A stretch of DNA of 64,000 bases from Membranipora membranacea. Taxonomy: Eukaryota; Bryozoa; Gymnolaemata; Cheilostomatida; Membraniporidae. The DNA lies in the NCBI GenBank assembly GCA_914767715.1, contig OU612067.1:28928162-28992161 (forward strand). The letters run 5' to 3'. Below are positions 11,601 through 23,600 of this stretch, piece by piece. The first letter of the stretch is position 1. Every line of letters starts with the position of its first letter. The notes under the pieces were generated by a model. The model made no database searches. It was given only the letters and a program-made list of their open reading frames with translations, and had not been told where the DNA came from. Position numbers and translations under genes: made by a program.

Positions 11601-14600
11601 ATTGAAACAATGCTTATGGGAGTTCTAGTACTAATTTTATTAAAACTCTCCTACACCTGACTGATTATCTACTGTTAGGTTTATGTTCTACATGTTTGGG
11701 TTAGCCAGTAGATAAACAGTTGGTTACTCTAACTCTACTTTCTAAATTACATACATCCTGTTGTGAGTTAGCTTCAGAGACTGTATTCACCTGACCCTCA
11801 GATGAGGCTGGTGCTAGGTACACCCCGCTCCCAGCGCTTGTCACAGAGTCACGCTGAAACGAACATTCACTGGCTATATCCACATAAAGTCCCGGCTGTA
11901 AAACATCCGAACTTACAACCAGCTAAAGCTTAGAGTAAGACCGCCACATAGTAATAAAGCCAAAGATAGAGAGGCACAGGAGTTGAGTTAAAGTTCTAGC
12001 ATGATGAACTGTAATGAGGGCAACCTTGCTCCAAGTTTTTAGTTAATGACAGCCAAAATATGTTTTGAGGTATTTAAGCCCAGCAACCATACATGATGAA
12101 TTATAATAATGCTATTAAATTCAAGGTGTGTTCTATATACAATTCGTTGAAACTTGTAAAAGTTAATTTCTGCTAGCCAAAAAAGACAATCTGAATGTCC
12201 ATAGAAAATTACATCCCAGCAGGGTAGGCCGGTATAAATCTATATATTATATGACGGCATCAAATTTTGTATGACTTTAGGATAGTAAGTAGTCATTGGT
12301 TGGAGATAGGTGCTGGACAGAAATCTTTAAAGGTTCCCGATCATTTCCTCGATTCTAGGTGTAATTGATTACAAATTTGATTATGTACAAACACAGGCCA
12401 GAACCAGTACCCAGGATTAGCTTAATCTAAAGCAAAAGCATGTTACAGCTAATATCTAGCCTTGTCCCTCGGCCAATTTTTTAAAATTTGGGGTTAGACC
12501 AGAAACAAAAAAAGAAGCCTGTTGAAAAGGTTAGCTAATACCACTCACATGAATAGCCTCAGGGTGCTGCAAATTAATGATAAGAAGATTGCATAGACAG
12601 CAGGTAGAGAATAAGCGGAGGAGTTAGGTGCAGAGATGACACACATTAGCGTGGAAGCTCAGGCTTGGGATCAGGATCTTTATAATTAGTATTGTCAAGA
12701 ATGCTTCAATATCAGGGATTAAGGGGATATTTTAAGTCCTGAATCCAGCACACTCAATCAGACAGTTTGGGTGTACCATGAGTAGTTATGGTTGTAGTAC
12801 CACACACTGTACCTTCAGGCTGGAGACTTTGATCCTCCCCTCCCATTGGTCACTCCTCAGTGGAGGGGGAGAAACTCCGAATGCAGGCAAATGGACCAGA
12901 CTTGGTCAAGGTTATGCCTACCTGCGATTGTGATGGATCGCTCCTCTTGTATTCCTGACCGTTATATTCTGCACTGTCTCTTGGCTCTTCATTTGGATCG
13001 AGGTAACCATTTGACTCTCTTTCATTTGCAGCTGCAAACAGAGCAAAACAGGTTAACATTACCGTAATGTAATCAGTGTTTCACTATGACGCTTGTAGCA
13101 AAACACTGATTGTATGACCATAGTTATAAATTGTTGAGGGTGCTATCATCAGGCTACATCTTAGCAAGTTTGTCCATTTATCCTTGTGACTACACAGTAC
13201 AGTATGTATTGCATGACTTTGATGGATTTCATGTAAAAACTGGAATGCATGTACATTGTAAACATGAATTAAAAGTGAGACATCATCACAGAGTAACTAT
13301 ATCCTACTCTGTGACATCATGCTAATTTTGCATTATTAACAATTATATTATCTTCTGGCAAAACTATCAGAAGCATCCACAGAATTACATGCGATGTAAT
13401 AAAGAATTGCTAATAAAGCCAAGTAGAGTCAGATTAATTACTGGTCTCGGTTCGAGTTGTACCTTGGAAATCATCATCTATATCGTTGTATAGATCCTCA
13501 TCAGGAGTGGGAGGAGCCTCTTTCTCAGATGTAGCCTTCGAGTATTTAACAGATGAAGTGTTAGATTGATTCAGATCAACTCTCTGCTCAGCTTTAGGTA
13601 CCCTGTCCATCAGCTGATGTAACTGATCTGTTAACTAGAGAGATAAAGCAGGATTACACAAAGGGACGGCAACTGATAACAGGTAACAGTTGTTATACCT
13701 TATCCAGCTTCATAAATATGCAGTTTTGATTTCAGAATTATTTCAATTCACAACTATATGAGGTTTGTCCTATATACCTTTAATAATTTTGAAACATTAT
13801 AAAACTCCAGAGGGTGGAAAGCCGTCACAAAAATAGATGGATATTACTGTTCAGTTATTATAAATTTAAACAATGAAAAATAATGAACTGTCTTAAAACT
13901 ATATTAGAAATAAATCTTTAATTGACTCAATGAAATTAGGTAATGTTGCTAGTGATCGTGAGGTAATACCCAATGCATTCGAATGTGCCCCTTCCCCTCC
14001 AGTAACTTTCTGCTTCTATGACTATATCATCTTAGACTAACAATGAGAAGAGAGGAAGGATCTTACCTTGCCAGTTTCAGAGTGGAATGTTGATTCAGTA
14101 GAATACAGGCGACTAAGATTTGATGCAATGAAGTCTATTCTGTAGTCATAAAATTTAGGCAATTCTCTGTGAAGTTCTTCGTTGAGCTCATTGTATAGTC
14201 TTTCGGTTTCCTGCATGGCTTCTTCTGTCTGGAAGTGAAAGTTTTTGCTAATTACTCCAGGTGCCTATGATTTCAATTTCAATCGTTTGACAAAGTGCCA
14301 TATGATTGCAGTTACTTCTCTCACTGATAGTGACAAGAAATATTCGATTTGATTTTGGCAAGATATATAGATGGAAACTGCCAATTCAGGCAAACGCCAA
14401 AAATTAACACAACAGAGTTGTCTGCACATGTTTTTAGATACGACAACTTCTAAGAATTCTGTTATCATAAAATTATTATATAAATTCTCTCCTAGATGTA
14501 ATACTATGTGTGCAACAACATTATATTAAATTGGTCACTCATCCAACATTTCCACTAACATACCTTTGCAATTTTGAAGTCATCCGGTTTTTTGGCGTTT

Positions 14601-17600
14601 CTTGCCGATTCCCAGCTGTGTTTGGCATTATCATAATCTAGTAGCTTGCGGCGACGTTTGTTGATTTTCTCCTTCATTGGGTTGAATAGTTCCACATAAG
14701 AATGAAGATCAGTGTTGACTCTCTCCACCAGCTCAGCCTCGTAGTTAGCATACAGCATATCAAGTGACTGCAAATATATAAAAGTGACCATTTTAAAGTA
14801 AGCTCAGCAAAGCATAACTGTTTTGAGGAAGTTATTGCTGTCTGACTACAACTGTCGAGATCTTATAATGTTATAGTGTTATAGCGTTATTTTCACTAAA
14901 TGCACTCACAAAATCCCTGAATTCTTTTGTTATCTTGATCAATTCGAACATTGTGAATGACTGCATTTATACAAAAAAAAATTAACCACACCCACAAGGA
15001 CAAAACAAACTTGTTTTTATTAAGGTATAGATTTTCCCAAATACAAGGGCAGTTAATCATTTTTTACCATGCAAGAAAGTACACAGTGATAGTTTACATA
15101 TCTGTAAGCAGGTATTTATTTTGACTGGTGCAGTACAGCTGCTGTTCTTTTCTGATTGATAGCATAAGGTCAGTACTATAAAACTCTATTACACATGGGG
15201 AGGGAGGGGGCACAAAACTACAGCATTGATTGTCAAAGCCATAAACATAAACAGTACTTAAATGTTTATGATCAAAGCTAGACCAAGTTGGGTCCGTTTG
15301 CCTGTATTCGGAGCTGCTCTCTATCTATCGGACAACTGGAATGCAGGCAATCGGATCAAACTTGTTCTAGATCAAAGCTCTCACCACTGGACCCTTTATT
15401 ATGATCTGCTTTGATGGATGATTTGACAGGGAACATGCTATATGCATATGTTTTACATAGTAACAGTTTTATAATAAACTGTATGTGACTCTCGTTTTGT
15501 TTTTCAGAAGGCTTTCAACGATGTGTAATGAGGGCTGCATGATAGCGGTAGAAAACTGCAAAGATAACTTAGCAGACTGGTCTAGGAAGACTCCAATCAA
15601 ACAGCAGATAAAGTTTGGGTTACTGTTTACACTCATAGTAACATGTGTACTGTCGGTGATCTTACTATTTTGTCATTATATGTTCTGGAAGGAGAGACCC
15701 AGATATGAGGGAGAGAGATTTATGAGGTGTAATCCTTCAGGTTACACCTCAGAGATGTACGGTAAGTGTGCCAACTACCTATCACTGCATTAAGATCTTA
15801 GACTGAGACTGGCAAGTCAAATTTCTGTCATCTATTGTAATCTGTCTTTAAAGCTTGTCTAGACAGGACAGGCTACGTCTATAGCATCATGATAGTGTGT
15901 TAGGTCCTGAACCAAAGGTACAATGACTACTAGATGCGTTGATAACTACACCCTCTTCTTGAGACATTGGAGGAATTTACTAGGCTCAATATTGAGCTTG
16001 ACAGGCCAAAACTTTGGAATTTTATCACACTCAAACTAAATACTTGCAATGAATATCACTATGATATTTTGTACAAAAAACTGTTAGAACAGCCTTCAAG
16101 ACCCCACCTGGGCTTCCCATCATGTGAAACAATATCTTCTCACACTCATATATATATTCTATTATATGTAGCACCAGAGAGTAAGAGGATTTATGAGTTT
16201 GATGAGTTTCTCCAAACAAAGAGAGTAAGAGCTAATCGAGACAGACTAGACGAGAGCGCATGGAGATCAGTCTATGACGCTATAAGATATGTACAGGGTA
16301 AGTTATATGTACAGGGTAAGTTATATGCCCGGTATATACAGGGTATGTTATAGCGAGAAAGTTATACCTTTAATTGTGAGTTCTATACTTTGAATGCTGA
16401 GAAAATTATACAACAGATAATATGACATGTTCATACTGTTGAAAATTTTAGTTGAAAGAGAATTTGGATGACAGTCCAAGCTCACATTTTCAAATCAAAT
16501 TCGAAGTCTATAAGCCGACATTTACTTTTTCAATAAGCAGGTTTGACTTAGCCTAATCACAAAGTTAACCATTTCTCAGAGGAAGTATGAGTGAACCGGA
16601 GCGAGCGTAAAGCATTCTGTTCTTTCCTGTAGATTTAGATGATGACACACAACAAGGGAAGATAATAAAAGAGCTGATGTTAGCAAACAAAGAAAAGGGT
16701 AAATCTGGACAACCGACCATGGCCTACCCGACTTACAGATGGAAGATTGTGGACATGACTAAGTACGAGGCTAAGGGAGTGAAAGTAGGCTTCAACGTGG
16801 CTGACATACTGGAGAGACATTATGAGTTTGACTGCAACAGCGGCCATCAGATTCAATGTCTTTCTTTATTTATGTTGTCTTGTTTTGTCACCTTGATGAA
16901 GATGATTTTTTGAAGAGCAATTTTTGCAAATCAGTGTCCTACGCTGTCAACTCAAAAAGTTTTGCATAACTGTACCATACAATATTCCCTGTAAGTTTTT
17001 TTGAGCAGGATGATATCGATTACATTTTTCAGTTTATTTGTTGTGAGTGCCCTTTATCTTGTATGTGAGTAATACAAAATGTTGTACTGACACACCTCTT
17101 TCAGCTCTCTTGCTTTTCTTTTTAACTTCCGACAGTTTCTCATCCCGCATCACTTTGAAAAGTTGTCATAATAAATAGAAAATAATGTCAATCTGTACTC
17201 AAAGCCGGATATTATCCATATATTATGTTCATCTAAATGTAACAAGTGGACAACCCCAAAAATAATTTGCTGTTTTCCAAGACACATGTTTTAAACCCAA
17301 ACCCTCCTTCTTTCTGGACCATTTTCAGAAAAATAATTCATGCCAATACCTAAAAAGTGTCAATTTGTAAAAAAACTGACTTTTTCCTGAGGCAACTGAA
17401 AATCTAACAGATCATGGATTAAAGTACAGTGTTGACTCAGAACAATATAATTATGTCAATCAATATTTAGGGTGCTATCATTATCATAAAACACATATGC
17501 CCTCTCTAGCTGTATTATTCAGTTTAGTTAGATTACTCACCAGTGGTCCCTAGTTAGTATTGAAATAATTGACATTGCATAATTTCACAGAGTAAGGATA

Positions 17601-20600
17601 TACAGAGGGGACACTTCAATGATAGTTATAGTGCCTGTGGTTTTTGATTCACTGGGGGAAAATTGTGCACAGCTGGATGCCGAAAACTCATTATCTCTAT
17701 ATGTTATAATGTCATTTTTCTTGCAGACATCTCTACCTTTGATGGGCCACAATTCATTCTTTATTTATCCTAAAGACTGATTTCCATCTTTGTTGGAATG
17801 TCCAACCTTCAAGCTATACACCATATTGTTGTCATTTTTTGCTAGGATACATAGGCTATGAGCTATCTGTGTTTTTTAAAATGAGTTATATCATATAGAT
17901 TTACATGTGGCCTGGGTCAATACACGGACATTTCCTAATTTTTATGACCAGAAGTTTATCAATTGTCACATGTAAATCTATATAATAAAACTCATTTTAC
18001 AAATGCAGATAGCTCATAGCCTATGTATCCTAGCAAAAAATGACAATAATAAGGTGTATTGATTGAAGGTTGGACATTCCAACAAAGTTGGAAATCAGTC
18101 TTTAGGATAAATACAGAATGAATTGTGGCCCATCAAAGGTAGAGATGTCTGCAAGAAAAATGACATTATAACATATAGAGATTATGAGTTTTCGGCATCC
18201 AGCTGTGCACCATTTTCCCCCAGTGAATCATAATCTCTCTCTCTGGCTATTATTATCCTTGCTTGCAGCGATTTGGCTGCTAAAAGCCAAGTAGTATTCA
18301 ACCATAACAACGAATCATTTCAATTCTCTAAAATAATTGTGAACATGACCTTCACCATCATCCTTTTTGAGTTACAGGATATTCGTCGATCAGTCAAGTT
18401 ATATGTAAAATGATGCTATTTCGTCATGTGACTTGACATCATTAAAATTTATTTAAACCTGAGATTATGACAACCAGAGCTTTCTGACAATTGTATTGGC
18501 TGCAATTAGGGGTGGAACGCCCTCTTGAGGTTGGAGTTGAATTGCGGATATTTGACCTCGGATTCAACCACAAACCGGATCGGATATGTGTTATGTCTGA
18601 TCCGAACAAGATGATACGTTTTTAATCAACACTTACTTAGCATCATTTATCTCACTAAAAATGACAAGGAAAGAAGTATGATACTCATTAATTTGTGGTT
18701 CAGATTAGATAACGGAGTTTGGCTGAAAGCACTCGGTGGTGATCAGTAGGCAATCAGTACCTATCTTATTTTCATAGCTAATCATATTGTTGCTGATTAA
18801 ATTTGATGGATGTGTTTTTCTGCTGAAATTGAGAGAAACATCTTTACTCAGATCCTTGTGAATAAGGACATAATTTTTGTCCAATGATGTTCCCTGTAAC
18901 AAACTATCTAGTTTAACGTACAAGGTTATCCTCTTCTTCAAAATAGGAGAACAATTCCCATCCTAATCACAGCAGAGAGTTTGGGACATATGAGCAGGGA
19001 GTTTGTTCAAACTCAGTGATTACAAACATCGGGTTTGAGTGATCCTGGCAAATTGAGTCAAGAGATCTTTGTACTCATTAAATGATACTTTCAAATAAAC
19101 TGTTTGTGTGATCTTTGCACCGTGGCTGTTCGTGGCTGTTCGAGTGATAAGCTGGTCCTTGTAAAGTATTATATCCAAGCAGATACATGAGCATTTAAAT
19201 TAGGGGAATGGTTCAGGGAAAAGATTGTTGATGCTGTTTATCCATGTATTCAATGACCTTAACTGTATATTATGGTGAAAAAGTACAGCTGCTTGGACTT
19301 AGCGTTTGTATGCGTAATCCGGATCCGATCCGAGGTTGAATTTATCGACCGATCCGATATCCGATCCACGGTTGCCTAACCCTGATCCATTCCACCCCTA
19401 GCTGCAATTGATTTTATCTTGTAGTAAAATATGTTAAACTAGCCAACCTAGAGCACTACTGATCTCGCATTATTGTTTTATTCATTCAAACAAGGAGTTA
19501 GAGACCCTGTAGACTTAAAAATCAAATGGATGACTGGGAGCGTCGTTTGGACAATTGTAAAGATGCAGCAGCCGGATGGATCCAGAAAAGAAAACTGAGA
19601 CAAATATTCAGATGGCTGATTACTTGCATTATTGTTTTCATCTTTTTATTATTCATATTTCATCATAAATTTTGGAAACAGAGTCCACAGCAGGAAGGAA
19701 AGAGATTCATGCAATGTATGCCATCAGAGGATACTTATCAAAAATACAGTGAGTCTGTGGTGTTCATTGACATTTTGTTTTCTAACTTTACAAAGACTGT
19801 GATGTGGAGACTTGGTACAAACTCTCCACATCTTAAGCCGCTACACTAAGTTCCTACTCATCAATTCCGTAGATCGAATGAAGCTGCCCACTCTCAATTT
19901 GAATGGAATGCTTACAATTCCCAAAAAGACCAGCCGGGTACTGGAATTGGTTGTAATACATAACCTGCTATTTAACTTGTTTGACGAATATCATAAATCA
20001 TGTTGAATGGAATTATGTTCACACAGTCCCAGAGAAGAAAAGAGTCTACGAATTTGATGTCTTCCTTACAGAAGACAGAAAAGTAACAGCTGTAAAAAAT
20101 GAACTGGATGAGTGTGCGTGGAGATCTGTCTTTGATGCTATAAGATTTGCTCAAGGTAACACCATAATGACTCCCGAAATCTCGAGCGGGATGATAACTA
20201 TTACTGAGTTGGGGCTGAAATTTTTGCAAATAGTGTGAAAGTTTTTTTTTTCTAACATTGTAAGCAAGTTACGCTCTGTGGAATAGAAGATGTTCCAAAA
20301 CCTATGATTACCTTAAAAATTGGGAAATTTAGGAGGTGACATCTAGCTGGCACTAGAGCAAGTTTGATCCAGTTTGCCAGAATATTAGTTGCTCCCATTC
20401 CACTGGTCACGCCGCGGACCAGTGGAGGGGGAGCGACTGGTGTAAACATTACTCCTATAAATACTGAATGCTCCTTGGGACAAGTACCAATACATTCTTA
20501 GGTACTAAGTTTACTAACTAAACTTTATCGACATGACAAAACTTAACTATTTCAAAAATTAAGGTCATAGTGTTTCTCAGTGGAGAGATGTTTTTGATTG

Positions 20601-23600
20601 TCAAATGTCCCCCATATTTACAGATCTTTATGATGATAAAGAGCAGAACGACAAATTTGCAGAAGATCATAAGACTGCTAAAGAGGATAGTGATAAGCTT
20701 AAGAAGCATAAGGAAGAGGTAAAGAAGTACAGATTTAAACTTGAAAGATTCAGAAATCATGGAATCAAAGTCGGATATTCTGTTGCAAATGTTTTAGAGA
20801 AACATTTCGACTATGACTGTAACACCGGATTCACTTTGCAAAGCAATCTCTGTCTCGTCACCTTCTGCTTTTCAATGCTCAGGATCCAAATGAGATACTA
20901 AAAGTCTGACAGGGAACTAATAAATCACCTTGCATAAGAATTAATTTTAAAGCTATCTATTCTGTCACTGATTTTTGTTATATCAGCGCTGGGTGAATGG
21001 AAAATTACCTGACTCAGCTTATCATGATTTCTATGCCTGTTCAGACAAACTTATATGATTTTCTAGAAGCGATTTAAATTCAACACATATCACAAAGAGC
21101 AAAACTTTCTTTTCTAGATAGTATAAAATAAACCAATGTGTGCAATACATATATTCTGTTTGCGTATTAAGTTGGTTAATTGCCAAGTAGAAATCCTATT
21201 TTTTTTCTCTCTCAATTAACACTTTCAGCATTTTGTCCTTTAAAATTATATTTGTTACCATATAGGAGTTTAGTTTAGTTTAGTGTATCTTAAATTAAAC
21301 TCACTCACCATAGTAGCGAAATTAAACTCTAGCTAAATTAAACTCCTATAGGGTATATGAAATTTGTTTCATGTCTGAAGACTAATTTGTAATGTTAGCA
21401 CAATGCAGGATAAACAAGGACACTATATGACCGAATCATTTTTAACCACAATAGATTGTCCTCTCACTCGAAGTACTTTTTCAGACCTGCCAGATGCCGC
21501 ACAGTGAAAAGGCATCATTTTTTTTTTCAATTACTTTATGATGTTTTGGAACACCAGTTTTATCTATTTACAATAATTTTAAAATGCCAAACAGCTCTCG
21601 AAGCATCCGGTTTTGTCGCATAATTGTGATAGAGGATGTAAAATAAACCTAATATCTAATACTTAATACCTAAACGTGATAGTGGGACCAGCAGACGTAG
21701 CCGGCATATGGAAACAAATCAGACTGTCAGATTGGTTCAAGCAATGAACTGGTTCAAGGGTGAAAATATTGTTGCTCTATTTTGGGTCGAGTAATTATTG
21801 GGTAAAGGTCATCAGTTTGAGTCGCCTACCCTTTCTTGAGAGGAGACAACCCAACACTTCTACTGTAGAACTATCTGTGAAAAATTGTGATGAGAAAATA
21901 ATCAAATTTATTCTGTAGTATGTGTGAAACGCTAAATTTTTCGGAAGCTATTGTGATTTGTTGCCTGCTCTGCTCCTGCATCAACTCTGAAATGGGGGGG
22001 GGGGGGGGGGGGTGGGAGGGAATCTAAAGCTTGAAAAAAGTAGTAGTGATTCTCACTATCAATCATGAGGGTTGGTGATAGTGTGTGCTTCATCAATTGA
22101 GCTAAAAATTGATCAGGGATCAGTGGTAGAAGCCTGTGTTTGGAATAAACATTATAATGGCAGAGAACTGTGCCTTCTTGATGACATTATAAACTGGTAG
22201 TGTAATTGTATTAAGTGAGAGAATAATTACTTCACTCACCCTAATAGCTGAATCTACAGAGTGAAGATCGACCCACTCAGCTTCATACGTCTCTCTTATT
22301 ACTGTATATAGACTCTTAGTGGCTGCTACTGTCGCTGTAAAATATCACAACATGACAGCTTTAAAAATTAGTTTCAAAATTGAACATCGGTTTACGTTGG
22401 GAGAAAATTACCAACAATGTATGTATAGAAATATATGTATATGCATATATCCTAGGGGAGTACATGTTAGCTGGAGTATAGGTTAGATAGTTTGGGGTCG
22501 ACTTATGTTTATCTAGCACTCAATTTCGGCTAACTGAAATGGGAGTCTGTATAAAGTCGAGAGGGAGAGCAAATAATTTGCGCGAAAAGGCAAAGTTTTC
22601 CTCCAGCGAATATTTTAATCCACCACATTATTTCTAATCAATCTAATCAATGGGTCTTTGTAACATGGAGCTATAGAGAAGTATTGTAATAAAGAACAAC
22701 TCGCAACATAGGGTAATTATATGCACAGAGTTGTTCTTCCTTGGTGCATTGGGTAGACAATATCAAGGTTGACTAATTCTTTAGCCTGAGATGAGTGGCT
22801 TGATGTCTTTGTGCCCAGTGGGTAGAAAACCATGCTATTATCATAACTGGATCTTTTTGGCATTGTTTGTTTGTACAAAGCCAGCTTTCTTATAAAACTC
22901 CCTCCTGAATATTGCATGATATCCATTGCAGATAAAACCTATGCTCATAGGTTAGGACTGCTTGCTGTCACAGGCAAGGTAGACTTGCACAATACTGCAC
23001 CTAAATAAAAGTTAACTTTCACCATGAAACAACATAGTGCATGCTTTACTGTTAGATACATTTGATTAAATCAACAAACCTTTTATGCAGTTTACATAAT
23101 GTTTGACCTCCTTCTGTAATCGTCCTGCAGCAGCCTACAAAATAACAAAGCTGACTGTGTGAGCTGACAATGTGAGGACAAACAAAGATTATCAGAGAGT
23201 AAACAGTCTAAGATTTATGGTCACCAGAGTGCTTTGATACTATCCAGCAAAACATAAAATTATGCGGGACTGTTTATTACAACCTAATAGAGTGTGGCTT
23301 CAGAAGAATTCATATCCCCCAGTGACACGCATCTGATATAGGGAGGAGTTGTTTGTAGAGAAAGCTAGCGAGTTTCAGAACATGGTCGCTAGCTGAAGTT
23401 CAAAGCAACATATGTTGTGATGTCTGTGACTATCGAGTAGGCCTGATTAGTTGACTGGCTATGTAATGGATCTAGGTAGCTATGGTACAACAATACCTTG
23501 AAGTCAGCAACAAATTTTACATAGGAAGTGATTAAATATTAGGCCCATCTTCTAATACGAAACCTACACATGCCTGGAGCTGGTACTGTGCTGACGGATT

